DNA of 64,000 nt from Pyrenopolyporus hunteri (GCA_902806595.1 CADCXC010000038.1:124001-188000), one strand, 5' to 3'. Positions 11,562-23,838 are shown, counted from the first letter of the stretch. Notes: a model not told the origin generated them from the letters alone. Numbers and translations are program-made.

Positions 11562-12574
11562 GATTTCGAAGGTGCACGTGGGAATCGGAAACCCACCGGA
11601 TGCCGTGGGCACCGAGAATCAATCTCGCGCAGCAAGGTCAGAATGCCATCAGCCGCATGTAAGGTACCGTGACGCATTATCCCTGTGAGCACATGGCCGT
11701 GCTTCCCTTCAACTAGATGGGAGGGGAGGGGGGGGTAGATAATCTTGCGAATATGCTCTTACAAATCTACCTCCTTACCGCCTTGGCACCTAAGTATAAT
11801 AAGTATGAAGTAAACCAGCGCTCCGAAACACAGTAAGCTGAGGACGAGGGAGGGTATTTCGATACTGAGAATGACATCTACTCAGAGTGCGAGCTGAGGT
11901 GCTGCTTATAGTAGTAGCTGCTTTATTTAAAGTAGAGCGAGTGGATGTGTAATGTGCTACGGCCAGAAATACGACCAACGGAGTTCCACTTGGTAGGCTT
12001 ATTTGCAATTGGTCTCACGGGGCCCCGACGAATATATCGGATCCGACCGAGGGGGGAGGAGGGTGGAAGTATTACCTAGTATCGAAACATACCTACATAT
12101 CTCCCCTGGGCGTCAGACTCTTCGGACGGCTGCATATAGGTACTATTCGTTGAGGTAGGAGTATATTTAGGACTATCACAACAGCTCCTCCTTACTCCGT
12201 CGACAGGGTTTACATTGGTGCCTTCGCTGGATAAGATTGTAGAATGGCAATGCCGAGATTCTCGAGCTGTCCCATCCTGTTCCTAAGCGGTCATCTTCGC
12301 GATGGTATTAGCCGTTTGGAATATCCTCCTTTGATTACCATCTGACTGTGACGGCGTACGATGGGAGATGTTTCCGCCGTTCGGCTGGACCTTTTGAAAC
12401 TCGATTGTAGCTCTCGCTCATTTTACGTCTGAATATACACGCCTACCTACTGTACCTGCATAGCTATCTTAGGTAATCGCAGATCACGGTTGAGTCGTGG
12501 GCTATAAGCGATATTGGTAATGTATCCTGATCAGCTACTAAACAAGGGCTGAACATACCTCCCACCTCCCTGCC

Positions 12575-12617
12575 CTACCTAAGTACCTACCTACCTACCT
12601 ACCTAAGTACCTAGGTA
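12575..12617. repeat. CCTA microsatellite with palindrome
   Basis: CTACCTAAG units are followed by four TACC units and a TACCTAGGTA palindrome. It is part of the dispersed family of tracts. Confidence 0.85.
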
Positions 12618-13418
12618 TGCACCGGTACGTGATTTAACGGACTCTTTGTTCTGGAAGCCTCTTTTCTTCTATAAGGTGTGCGGGGTACTGGCCGGAGGAT
12701 GTTGCCGGAAGAGGCAATGGGCTGAGCAGGTCTAAGTGCGTGTCCTTGTTTGCTTATTCTTTCTACGTAGCAGACGTAGTCTAGCATTATAGCTCAGCTA
12801 TCATTAATAAGCAGTTACCTTGGGTACTCTCTCGTATACCTAACTATTACATGTAGCAAGACACCTACCTACCAAGGAATCTTCTCGTGGTGGGCAATAT
12901 ACGAGGATGTCTGGGTAGGTCCCTAGGTAGGTCTGCATACCACAGGCTTTCTCCGAGGTTACACAATCGCGTCTATCCCCCTAGGTAGGTAACGTAGGCT
13001 TTATCGTCTTCCTACCAGGGCAGAGTACGGTCGTTGGTGGTATGTATGAGCTTATCTATTCGTATAGCGATACCCCTGAATTCCGCATGTAAACGGGTCT
13101 AGTCCGACGACGAATACTTACGTGCGAAGCTTTCGGCCGGGATTTTAGCTTCGTACCTAGAGCTTATGGAGAGAATCTGGTTCAGAATCTTCGATGAGAC
13201 CCACCGGTTCCTTCTAGCTGGATACCGCCAAGATCGCTTGCACGACGAGAAGACTCTTTGGGAAAGGGGTCCGAGTCCTCCTTTCGGCAAATTATGGGTC
13301 TGTGTAACCGTGATCACCTACGAGAGGGGACCCGGCTTATGCGCGATCTCGCTACCCACGACAGGTACCATGTACAACTACGATGACAACTTGTAGACGA
13401 CATTGATTTATGAAAATA

Positions 13419-13449
13419 TACCTAGGTACCTACCTAGGTAGGTACCTAC
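13419..13449. repeat. Nested TACCTAGGTA palindromes
   Basis: Two overlapping palindromic units made from CCTA and its complement TAGG face each other here, which could form a hairpin. Confidence 0.8.
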
Positions 13450-14374
13450 ATTTGCCTACCGCGAGATCGCACTCGTCATGATCGTATTACACATACCTTA
13501 GGTAATTGGAATAGGTAGTTCTCGACCGTAGTACATTACGCGACCTGCTCCTTGCCGGCGCTCTCTTCACCTCGTGTTTATTCGCATAGGTTAGGTACCC
13601 TACTCAACATTCTATCACGTCCAAGTCCATCTCTGAATACCTACCTGCATACCTACCTACATGTAGGTCCATCGCCGATCGTTACGCAAGCGAGACTCGT
13701 TAATAGAGCACAGCTAGCCCGTAGATCCAAGCCTACGTCGTCGTTCCGGGCGCCACGTACTACCATACTAGGTAGGGACGGGATCAAAAACACCTCTCGC
13801 CCTCCCCCCACCCCCCTACCCCCCCCCTCTTCTTCTTTCTCTCTTCCTTCAGATCTGACCAGGGCCAAACTCGGCGCAATCTCTACTGTGGGTAAGCTTA
13901 AGACTATATTTAAGGGTGAAAAGTAAAATAATACCAAGTGTCAGCCACGAAGTCTTATCATATGATGTATCCACCGAGCTTCTGTGACTAACAACGTATA
14001 GGATGGGTTACCTAATCCCTAAGGAAGATGCCGTGGGCCACCGCCGGCAATGCTTATATCGACGAATCATTCGTAGGGGTGGATGAGGCTGTCGGAAGGA
14101 TCTCTCGGTAGCGTCGAGACGGCCCGTGAGCCTCTTAGCGGCATATCAAGCACCTACCTTGGACCTAGCCAGGAGAGGACCTGGGCGGAAACCCCGTAGC
14201 AGAGAGATAGCATAGCAATCCTTCGTAATCTAGGCCTTTGGGAACGTTTCCTTTCACGTCTTCGGAGTTGGGAGGCTTAGGATTCATAGGACTTTTTGGG
14301 CGTTGATGTCACTTGATGCTATGTGACTCGTGTTTCTCAGCCGCAGATCAGCAGGAGGGGAAAAGGCTCGACCA

Positions 14375-14380
14375 TATAAA
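14375..14380 (+). promoter_or_regulatory. Putative TATA box of the FAD oxidase gene
   Basis: TATAAA lies about 117 nt upstream of the ATG at 14497, in the context CCATATAAAATGG. It is a good match and a usual distance for a fungal TATA element. Confidence 0.45.
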
Positions 14381-14417
14381 ATGGGACGGATGGACGTCGA
14401 AGGAACCATGTGTTCGA

Positions 14418-14480
14418 GCAGAAGTAGCAGCAGTAGGAGCAGCAGCAGCAGCAGCACCAGCAGCAGCACCAGCAGCAGAA
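14418..14480. repeat. CAG-type trinucleotide tract in the 5' leader
   Basis: Imperfect AGC/CAG units with a few interruptions run almost to the start codon of the FAD oxidase gene (17 nt before the ATG). No start codon precedes it in the frame used, so it is likely untranslated leader. Confidence 0.8.
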
Positions 14481-14496
14481 TTCAGCATTCACAACC

Positions 14497-16608
14497 ATGT
14501 TTTCTCGCGCAGTCTTGACAGGTGCCATCATCGCGGGCCTCACGGTTCGCCACTCTTCGGCAGAATCGGTCGATAGCACGTCGTGCAAATGTATACCAGG
14601 CGACAAGTGCTGGCCAACCGCACAGGAGTGGGCAGACTTCAACTCTACCGTCGGGGGGAGGCTCGTTACTCCTCGCCAGTTGGGCTCGGTATGCCATAAT
14701 CCCGACTACGACGAAGCGGCCTGCGAGTATGTCCGTAAAGAGTGGACGAACCCATATCTACAGTTCGTGGTGACCCCGAACCCCCCTGCCCCGTCCCCCT
14801 GAATGCTGGGCGCGTACCATGCCACGCCTACTTACATCCAACCGCAGCGACGACTCCTCGTCCTCGATAATGGCGGCAGCCGTAGCCAACGGGAGCTGCG
14901 ACCCCTTTTCCGCGCGAGAATTGCCGTGCGAGGCCGGCGACGCCGTCACGTACTCGGTGAACGCCACGGATAGTTCCGACCTGGCGAAAGCAATCTCCTT
15001 CGCGAACTCTAAGAATATCAGACTAGTTATCCGCAATAGCGGTCACGAGTTAGTGTTACCAGACCCGCGCCTCGCGAAGGTCGCCGTTGCTAACTGAGGC
15101 GCGAATCCAGCTACCTAGGCAAGTCTACCGGGAAATGGGCGCTCTCTGTGTGGACCCATTACATGAAGAAGACCGAGTACTTGCAATACAACAGCACGTC
15201 CTATACCGGACCAGCCATCAGGCTCGGCGCCGGTATTCAGGTCGAGGAGGCGTACACGGCCGCCCACGCACGCAACTCCCTCGTGGTGGGAGGGGACTGC
15301 GCTACCGTCGGCGTCGTAGGGGGTTACTTGCAAGGTCTGGCACCCCGATCCCATCCCCCCGTCTTCGTCTCGTTTGCCTCGGTTCTAACAGCCCTCCAGG
15401 TGGCGGCCACTCGGCGTTGAGCTCCATGTACGGCATGGGCGCCGACCACGTCTTGGAATGGGAAGTGATTGACGGCACCGGTAGGCTCCTCAAAGCGAAC
15501 CCCTCCCACAACGCAGACTTGTACTGGGCGCTTTCCGGGGGCGGAGGGGGCACCTATGGGATCGCGACCTCCGTCGTCGTAAAGCTGTACGATGACAGGG
15601 CCGTCACGGGGGTGCAGCTCCAGTTTACGCTCGATCCCCAACGGCCCGATTCCTTCCAGGGCGCGGTGAGGAAGTACCACGATCTGCTCCCCGACATCAT
15701 GGCCGTCAAGGGGGTAGGGATCGTTGAGGTGACGAACGACACGTTCCTGATGACACCCCTGACCCTGCCCCAGTCGTCGCGCGACGAGGCAGCGGAGCTC
15801 CTCTCCCCGCTCGTGAAGGAACTCGACAGCCAGGGCCTGCGCTACAGCTTGAACATCACCACGCACCCCAGCTGGCTGGAATATTGGCAGACGCTTATCA
15901 AGCCGAACCCGACGCAGCTGGTCCAGAACGCGCAGTATGGTGGGTGGATCGTCCCACGCTCGGTGCTCGAAGAGAACCCGGACGGGCTACAAGCGGCGAT
16001 CCGGGAAATCACGGACGCAGGATGCACGTTCGTGGGCGTGGCGCTCAACGCCACGCAACCCAAGGGAGAAGGGGTCGTGAACAGCAACGCAATCTTACCG
16101 TCGTGGCGCGAGGCCGCCCTCAACGTGATCCTATCAACGTAAGTCTTCCGCACACGCGCACACGCGCACAGCCCCTGCCAGATAACCGGATCCACCTCGC
16201 TACCTGCTACGTAGTATCCGTCAACTGACTTCCGTTGCCTGCCACCTCATTAGGCCCTGGCCCGAAGGTGCTGATCTAGGGCTCATGCGGACCGTGGCGG
16301 AGACGATGACAAACGTATGCGTACCCGCCCTAGCCAAGCTAGCCCCCGAAGCGGGCGCGTACCTGAACGAGGTAAGCGAGCTCGGAACACCCCGAGAAGC
16401 TTTTCTTGCGACATGCTGACGGGCGATCCTCATCGCGCAGGCGGACCCTAACCAGCCGAACTGGAAGAAGACCTTCTACGGGGCGAACTACGATCGTCTG
16501 TTGGCCGTCAAGAACAAGTACGACCCGCACAACCTGTTCTACGCGCCCACGGCGGTCGGCAGCGACTTCTACTCCATCGACGACAAGGGTAGGCTTTGCA
16601 AGGCGTAG
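14497..16608 (+). CDS. Secreted BBE-type FAD-linked oxidoreductase, PatO-like
   Basis: The model has six exons, 14497..14762, 14848..15048, 15111..15334, 15400..16138, 16254..16371 and 16441..16608, giving 571 residues. The start is followed by a signal peptide of about 23 residues (hydrophobic core VLTGAIIAGL), so it enters the secretory or vacuolar route. The PCMH-type FAD domain shows His155 in RNSGHD and Cys219 in GGDCATVG, the two residues expected to carry a bicovalent flavin in berberine-bridge-enzyme relatives. The C-terminal BBE motif NYDRLLAVKNKYDP is present. The first donor (GTTCGT) is weak, but it is the only one that gives the conserved YLHDDSSSS junction. In patulin clusters PatO is a member of this family, needed with PatJ around the gentisaldehyde to isoepoxydon step. 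The same step is inferred here from family and neighbourhood. Confidence 0.9.
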
Positions 16609-16895
16609 CCGTCCCGCTTCGACGTAACCGGCCGGGGTCCCTTATCTTTTCTGCCCCGCAGTCGCGATGCTTGTGGAATATGTAGTTATATTTGTACGGA
16701 TATTCGGGTTTATATGTGCTAGAGGGTCCTGTTTAGATTAGAGTAACGGCTCAGAGCAGCGGTACCGCGCGGCGATGCCGGTCGTTAAGATTATAGTTAG
16801 ACAGACAATATACCACGTGCGTTCTTATTATAGTATATAGGTCGGCGCAATGTGCGGTGCTTAACCGACGGTTGGTGGTATTTTCTATTATTTGG

Positions 16896-16952
16896 CTACC
16901 TACCTATCTACCTACCTTCTTACCTACCTTCTTACCTACCTACCTAGGTACG
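16896..16952. repeat. CCTA microsatellite
   Basis: TACC units are interrupted by CTTCT and end in ACCTAGGTACGTA. Frames through it give only repeated Leu-Pro-Thr-Tyr type peptides. Confidence 0.85.
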
Positions 16953-17571
16953 TATACGGCGTATCTCGAAACGATCCCCAGCTACTGTTCATTTCCTCAA
17001 TCGTTGAACAGCGAAGAATCCTTCGATACGTACGAATACGGGGCCTAATATCAACTATCCGAGCCTAGGGAGGTCGTATCCCGTTACGTAAAGCAAAATG
17101 GCCGTATTGTACCCGTCGTGGAGTTTAGCGGGTGGAAAATTAGAAGATAAGGACTGTAACCTTCTACATCGATTCGACCCGTACCGAACGGCGACCTAAT
17201 ATCTATAATAACGACGACGAATGCTTCGAAATGCTGTATTCAATTTCGAAAGAGGTGTTATATCTACCTAGGTACCTAGGTAACTATCTAAATCACCGGT
17301 GAATCGATTATCGCGGAAGGAATTCGTAATATCGGGGATTAGGTGCGGTGGATTATCGTTGGTTTATAGTATGGGAACATCGTCGGCTCGGGAAACGTTT
17401 GTAGGAATGGGATTAGTGTGTACGGGATTAGGGGTCTCGGACGACCCCTGTATGGCGATTAAAGTCTGAAGGGTTGGAACGGATACGTACGCCATAGGGC
17501 TCGGTTTCTAGGATACTATCGTAGCCCTATACGCTATATGCCTCAAGGGAGGCTAGCTTATGGCGTTATAC

Positions 17572-17606
17572 ACCAACCAACCAACAGCCAACCAACCAAC
17601 CAACCA
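17572..17606. repeat. CCAA microsatellite
   Basis: Imperfect CCAA/CAAC units occur in the intergenic DNA downstream of both neighbouring genes. Confidence 0.75.
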
Positions 17607-17897
17607 TTTCCTCAATTGATCTGCAGTGCCTGGGGCCGCGGTGATGCGGAGCCGGTGGCTACTTGAGGTATAAATCATACACACCTACCTACTTAGGTAG
17701 GCTAGGTAGTTATCATTGCTTAATCTGCTCTGAATCAAACATTACTACTATCAGTCAATTCGCCGCTACCCTGGATCATATATAGTAGGCTAGGCGATGT
17801 CTACCCTACAAACGTATACTGAAGGCTTTGCTTAACCTTTGTAACGTGCGTTGCTATTGTTATACCACGACGCATGCGATAAACCGGCCGTCTAATG

Positions 17898-19760
17898 CTA
17901 TATGGTCTGGAAACTACTGAAGACATCCCTTTCGGCCTGATCATACTCCCGCAAAATGGTGTTCTTAATAGTCTCCGATCGAAGAACGGGGTTGCAGCCG
18001 TAGTCCTTGGCGCAATATAGGAACCCGGCGTGGTATCCCGTCACCGGGTCGGGATCGATGGGAAGAGGTCTGCCGTCAGGACCGGGCAAGGGCTCGAACT
18101 TGAAAGCCCAGATCAGTTTGGCGATGGACAGGAGCATGTTCCGCTCGGCGAGGTACATGCCAGGGCAGATGCGTCGCCCGGCTCCGTAGCCGTAGTGGTC
18201 TCGCTTCTGCCAGTCGCCGGCCGCAACGTAATCGGGCGCAAGCAGGGGATGGTCCTTATACCGGTCTGGGTTGAACTTCTCCGGCTCTTCCCATACTCCC
18301 GGGTCCATGTGCATGCCCCAGACGTTCAGGATTACGGTCGTGCCTTTGGGGAGGAACTTGCCGTCGACCCAATCATCTGCGAGTAGTCCCAAGTTAGCTC
18401 GTCCTGGCAGGATGCGGGAGCCGCGTTGAACTTAGGGACAGGAAAAAGCTGGCTTACCTTGACCGAGAGCGTGCGGGAAGCATAGCGGCAGAATGGGCCG
18501 CCAGCGATGGCCTTCCTTGACGATCATGTTGATGTAAGGGAGCTTGTCCATGTCGCTCCATTGCGGGGAGCGATCTGCGCCGACGACCGCGCATATCTCG
18601 CGGTAGGCCTTCTCCTGCACCTCGGGGTTCAGGATGAGCGCCTGCACGATGGCCAGGATGAGCGACGAAGAGGTGTCGGAACCCCCTTCCATCAGGACGC
18701 CGCCGATGAAGCGAAGCTGGTCGCGCGGCAGCATGACCTTTTCCTGCTGGTCCAGAACAACGTCCATGAACGATCCGATGTTGCGCGTCTCGCGCCGCTT
18801 GATCACGTCCTGTAGGATGTCTTCGTAGAGATCCTCCATCTGCTTTCCGACGCTGAGAGCGCGCTTCTTGTAGTTCCCGAACAGCTGCTGGGGGATTGCC
18901 TTCAGCCACACGAAGACGTCCACGGGCGGGGTGTTGCCGGTCTCCATCAGCTCGGACCAAGATTCCATCAGCGTGTACAGACGCCTCATGTACTCGGACC
19001 TCACGTGCGGCGAACGGACACCAAAGACTACGTTACAGTGCTGGTTAGCGGGGGAGCTATGCGAATGCGTGCGGGGAAAAGGGCGAACCTATCGAGTTGC
19101 TGATGCTGTTGCTGAACCTCTTGGGGTGCAGCATATGGTCCTTGGGGAAGAGCATATAGTCCCGGACGAGCTGAACGGCTTCGGCATTGACGATAGACAG
19201 GTGCTGGTTCTCGACCATGTTCTCGGTCAAGTGTTGGTGGATGAGTCTCCTGAAGGTCCGCCATTTGTCCCCGTAGAACATCACGAGGAGATGGTTTCCC
19301 TTCGTAATCAGGTCGTGGGAGACGTATGACGCGGGCCGATGGCTGTAGATGTTGCTCTTCTTGTCGACGGTGCTCTTGACAATGCTACGGTCCGTGATGA
19401 CCGCCATAGTAGAGCTGCCAAGTTTAAGGGTGTAGAGACCTCCATACTGGCGGGCCCATTCAGTAAATCTATTCTCACAGTTGTGAGTCCCTCTTCCGTC
19501 ACCTAGGTTAAGCGGGCCCCTCGACTTACTTTACGTGCGTGTAGCTTTTGGGGATTTGATGAAGGTTACCGATGAATGGCAACGTCCTCGGCCCTTTAGG
19601 GTTTATCGTGTTATTTGCCTATACGCGAAGGATGTATATATCGGGACCTGATCGACTTACCAGCGGGCATGTCTTTCCTGCGATGGCCATATTTAAAACA
19701 GCCGTAGATAAAGTATAGGACGGCGACGACGACGCCCGATAACAGAGTCAACGGCGCCAT
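17898..19760 (-). CDS. Cytochrome P450, PatH/PatI (CYP619)-like, copy A
   Basis: The model has five exons, complement(17898..18376, 18458..19027, 19089..19468, 19530..19593, 19661..19760), giving 530 residues. The ATG at 19760 starts a typical N-terminal anchor (LLSGVVVAVLYFIYG), so the enzyme should sit on the ER facing the cytosol. The I-helix motif is GGSDTSS, the K-helix motif is KEGHRWRP, then NPDRY, and the heme loop is YGAGRRICPG. It is next to and divergent from the decarboxylase-like gene, as patH is next to patG in patulin clusters. By that adjacency it may hydroxylate the methyl group of m-cresol, while its partner P450 would hydroxylate the ring; the roles could equally be swapped. 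Intron positions match those of copy B, which indicates a common duplicated ancestor. The short second exon rests on an AAAG acceptor and on similarity with copy B. Confidence 0.9.
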
Positions 19761-20324
19761 GGCGAGACGACGGCGTTCAATCACAGGGTCAGGCGGCGGA
19801 CATTCATGCAGCCCCACGTCTTATACCCCAAAAGCCATATACAGGTCTACGGTCCTTATAGGGTTCCTACGCTACACCGTTACCGATAGTCTTGCAAATA
19901 GCCGGCTTACATTTGAGACTAGTTGCGCAGATCGGGGTATTTTGCGGCATCGCAAGGTATGCCGGAGCTGGAGTGACGTGTGTGGCGTCTCCGGTGTCTT
20001 GTGTCAGAAAGGAGTAATTTCCAAAAGGAGAAGTGCCAGTGTGCCAGAACGCACGCAACCCGGAAGCAAATGAGGGGGGGATGTCCGGATATCGGGCATG
20101 TCTCATCGGAATATGCTACATAGGGAAAGGTACCTAGGTAGGTAAAGCAAAGGTTGAGGGTGGTCGCCGTTCATGGTCGCCGTTTCTGGTGCTAACGATA
20201 TGGTGCCAATTTTATTTCCACGAACACCATCTAGGTAGGTGGGTAGGTAGGTAGGTATATAGACGCACCGTACGGCAGGGCCTAATAACAGCTTCGGAAG
20301 GATAACTCATGTATAATAGCAGCC
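19761..20324. promoter_or_regulatory. Divergent promoter region, P450 A / decarboxylase-like gene
   Basis: These 564 nt separate the start codons of the two divergent genes. TAGGTA runs at about 20140-20260 lie on the decarboxylase side. No good TATA box is evident for either gene. Open frames here have no family signature. Confidence 0.4.
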
Positions 20325-21419
20325 ATGGCAAACCAGCGCGTTGACGTCCATCACCATTTTGTCCCGCCCTTCCATGCTCAAGGTAAGCGACCCCGAAGGA
20401 AGTGCCGTGGTGGCTGGCTCAACTGACGCTATAGTATCTACTCAGCATTGGTGGACGGTGGTGGCGACCCCTCAGGATGGCCCATCCCTGACTGGACCTT
20501 GGAGAAAGACGTCCAATTCAATAAGGAAGAGAATATCACCTTCACGTTCTTGTCTATCACAGCTCCCGGTCCTAGCATCCTCCCCTCTGAAAGCCAGGCC
20601 GCATTCTGTCGTCGGTTAAACGAATACTCAGCGGAAGTACGCTCCGCCCACCCGACGAGCTACGGATTCTTTGCCAGCATCCCCTCCCTATTGAACCAAA
20701 GCCAAGCCCACGAGGAGATCGCCTACGCTTTGGATGAGTTGCATGCCGATGGCATTACTCTGTACACCCGATACGGCGGGGACAACCACTACCTTGGGCA
20801 CCCGGACTTCGCCGCTACCTGGGACCTGCTCGACGCACGGCACGCGGTGGTATTCGTCCACCCAACCCACCCCGTCGACACGGCACTGGTGAATCCATCC
20901 CTTCCGCAGCCCATGATCGACTACCCCCACGAAACTACCCGTGCCGCCGTCGACCTCATAACCTCCGGAACCATACGCTCGCATCCCAACGTGAAGATCA
21001 TTCTATCGCACGCGGGAGGCACGCTACCCTACCTCGCGCTGCGCCCGGCAGCCATGCTGCCGTACTTGCCCTCCTCATCCCGGGCCACGGGAGAAGCAAA
21101 CGGAGAAGCAAACGGAGAAGCAAAGACCGCCGGATCTCTTACCCATGACTTCGTAGAAGATGCCAGGAGCTTCTACTTCGATACAGCGCTATCGGCGGCG
21201 CCGCTTACGCTAGATTTATTAAAAGGGTTCTCAAGGCCGGGTCATGTACTATTTGGCAGCGATTACCCATATGCTCCGACGCCGTCGATCAAACTCATGA
21301 ACAAGTTGTTAGACGAGTACCAAGGAACCGGACACGCCAGCTTCATGGAGTCGGTCAATGGCGGGGCAGCGTTAGGACTGTTCCCCCGACTCGCTGGAAT
21401 CATAGGGAATAAAAGTTGA
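20325..21419 (+). CDS. Amidohydrolase-family decarboxylase, 6-methylsalicylate decarboxylase (PatG)-like
   Basis: The model has two exons, 20325..20382 and 20446..21419, giving 343 residues; the 63-nt intron starts GTAAGC. The protein has the amidohydrolase-2 (ACMSD-type) layout: an HxH pair at His9 and His11 in VHHHF, His158 in VHPTHP, His208 in LSHAGG and Asp292 in FGSDYPY, which together form the usual metal and catalytic set. No signal peptide is visible, so it should be cytosolic. In patulin-type pathways this family removes the carboxyl group of 6-methylsalicylate to give m-cresol. The same reaction is inferred because the gene lies between two CYP619-like P450s and in one cluster with a 6-MSA synthase. 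A short repeat (GEANGEANGEA, about residues 227-237) looks like an expanded surface loop and is the only oddity. Confidence 0.9.
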
Positions 21420-21939
21420 TAGCAGCGTACCTATCTAGGTAGCTATAGGATCGACCTCGTCAGCTTCTGCGACTCTGAATGAATGACAATAGAGATCGAT
21501 TTCAAAGCCTTTAGAGTGTTGAGCTTCATCATTGATTGAAATACCTGCATACCTCTCTAAGATGTTTGAATCTTATACGTTGTGTTGAAATAGCCAACCC
21601 CAACCCTACTCTGTTTTGGGTGTGATATGGCCTCTAAAAACCTGGGAGTAAGAGAGCCCTAGCTGAAGCGGGGAGACGCCGCCCGTAGAAGGTTAACCCC
21701 TCCACGTCCCTCCCTAAAAGGCGGTGGGTTTAATGAATCTGCCTATTTCATGTATTAGCTACGGCCAGACAACATTGCGCAAAGGAATAGAATGCGAACG
21801 TGACAACAGGTTGAGGCAGACGTGGTCTGTGGCGACGCGATCAAGACATCATTCGAGCATTTCCACGGCCAAACTCCGCATTCATAGATAGATAGCAGTA
21901 GGTATATACTAACTATAAACAAGCACCGTCAGGACCCGA
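21420..21939. other. Intergenic region, no gene seen
   Basis: These 520 nt lie between the convergent stops of the decarboxylase-like gene and P450 copy B. I see only AT-rich trailer-type sequence and one TACCTATCTAGGTA element at about 21429. Confidence 0.6.
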
Positions 21940-23838
21940 CTAATCATAGTTGGCAAAAATCTCGGCAGCCTCCCGGAACTCCCTCCTGATCGTCTCGGCC
22001 CTCTTCTCCGACCTTACGGTAATCTCGCACTCGAAGTCCCGGACGCACTGCAGAAAGCCGATGCTCGACTCGATGTTAGAGTCGCTCCCGGGCTTTACCG
22101 CGAAGTCGAACGCCCATATCAGCTTCGACATGGCAATGAACAGGTTGCGCTCGGCCAGGTGGATTCCGGGACACACGCGGCGGCCCCCGCCGTATCCGAA
22201 GTGGTCCCTGTCCGGTCCGTCGCTCGTGTACTGCGACGCCAACTTCGGGTGCGTGACGTAGCGCTCCGGCATGAAGTCCTCGGGCTTCTCCCAACGCCGC
22301 TCGTCGTGGTGCATCGCCCAGACGTTGAGCACCACCGTCGAGCCCTTGGGAATGTAGTAGCCCCCGATCCAGTCATCTTTCTCTCGTCAACTCTGGTTCG
22401 GAGGCGGGCTTAGGAAAGTTAGGGGATAGGTATGTATCTTACCTTCGGCTACCGCGTGAGATACACCCAGCGGACTGACAGGGCGCCAGCGGTGGCTTTC
22501 CTTGATCATCATGTTGATATACGGCAGCTTAGAGAAGTCCTCCCAGGTAGGGGACCTGTCTTCGCCGATGACCGCATCTATTTCCGCTTGCGCCCTTTTT
22601 TTAACAGCTATCAGCACAACTCCGTAGAGGAATCTAGTTGAAATGGAATAAGGAAAGGGGGGGAACCTTTTTTGAACGTCGGGGAAAGCGATCATCGCCC
22701 GAATCATGGCCAGGATCAAGGAAGAGGACGTGTCCGAACCGCCCTCCATAAGCACGCCGCCGAGGAAATGCAACTGGCTCGGCGTGAGCCTGTTCTTCTC
22801 GTTCTGGTCCAGGACGCGATCCATGAAGGACCCGCGGTTCAGACCGTTCTCGCGCCGCTGCTGGACCTGGTTAAGGACCTCCGTGTACAGGTCGGTCATC
22901 AGCTCGCCGACGCGGCTGGCGCGCGACTTCCATCTCCCGAGAAGCTTCTCGGGGATCAGCTTGAGCAGCGGGAAGGAATCGACGGGCGGCGTGGCCCCCA
23001 ACTCGAGGATCTCGCTCCACTCGCCCATGAGCGAGAAGAGCCGGGTCATGTACTCGCTCTGTATCGACTTGGTCCGGATCCCAAACACTTCAAAGGCCAC
23101 GGGTTAGGGGTCATCTTTCCTCAGATCGCGAAGTGCTCATTGCGTGAACCCACCGAGAGAATTTGTGATGCTATTGCTATAGCGCTTGGGGTGCTCCATG
23201 TGGTCCTGCGGCGCGACCATAAAGTCGTACATCAGCTGAGTCGCCTCGGCATTTTGGAGCCGGACGTGCTGCTTCTCGCACATGGGCTCCATGAAGTACT
23301 GGTGAATCAGCTTTCTAATGCGTCTCCACTCGTCGCCATACTGCATCAGCAGCAGGTGGTCTCCCTGGGTGATGAGATGCCCGACGTAGGACACGGGCCG
23401 ATGGCTGTAGAGAGCGCTTTTCTTGTCCAGCAGCTCCTTGATCATATGCGGATCAGATATGATGATCGTCGTATTGGTAAAGCGCTTGAGGCTATAGATT
23501 CCGCCATACTGCTTTGCCCACTCCGTGAAGCTGCCAAGGTTAGTCGTTCGAGTACCTCTCTCTCTAGACGTTTGAGCGGTGGCTTACATGAAGTGAGCGT
23601 TGGATCTTGGAATGAGATGCTCGTTTCCCACAATCGGCTTCGTCGGGGGCCCTTTGGTAGGTAGTTAGCGCTACTCCAACCCATCGAACGCAGACAAGTA
23701 AGTTGGTAAGTTGGGGCTGGGTATACCTGGTGGCATCTTAGGATGCCGTCTACCCACCCTTAGAAGCCTATACACCGAGAAGAGCGCGAAGGATGCGAAC
23801 CCAATCCATAGCAGAAGCGGCGAGAGAACGAACATCAT
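21940..23838 (-). CDS. Cytochrome P450, PatI/PatH (CYP619)-like, copy B
   Basis: The model has six exons, complement(21940..22376, 22443..22594, 22667..23087, 23154..23530, 23588..23651, 23727..23838), giving 520 residues. The first of two adjacent ATGs is used; the second would shorten the protein by one residue. An N-terminal membrane anchor is present (LLLWIGFASFALFSVY). Motifs are GGSDTSS in the I-helix, KESHRWRP in the K-helix, MPERY, and YGGGRRVCPG in the heme loop. The intron at 22595-22666 keeps the frame open when unspliced, but removing it restores the conserved block QKRAQAEIDAV; copy A has no intron there. Four introns are at the same places as in copy A, including one identical 64-nt exon. 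It is next to the cupin and polyketide synthase genes, as patI is in patulin clusters, which suggests the ring hydroxylation that leads to gentisyl alcohol. Confidence 0.9.

Larger units (their letters stand above)
11562..14370. other. Long intergenic region, no gene seen
   Basis: About 2.8 kb lies downstream of the reductase. It contains CCTA/TAGG runs at 12575-12617, 13419-13449 and 13638-13668, a polypyrimidine tract at 13800-13855 and many ACCTAGGT palindromes. Short open frames (for example near 11790-12008, 13099-13317 and 13552-13926) overlap repeats or have biased composition and no family signature. No transposase, reverse transcriptase or RNA gene was recognised. Confidence 0.6.
16609..17897. 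other. Intergenic region, no gene seen
   Basis: The FAD oxidase and the first P450 converge on this 1.3-kb stretch. It holds a CCTA tract at 16896-16952, a CCAA tract at 17572-17606 and AT-rich DNA. No protein-like frame is present. Confidence 0.6.

Noticed and set aside
13552..13926. Pro-rich open frame
   Set aside because: The frame is kept open by CCTA runs and a polypyrimidine tract; the peptide is low complexity.
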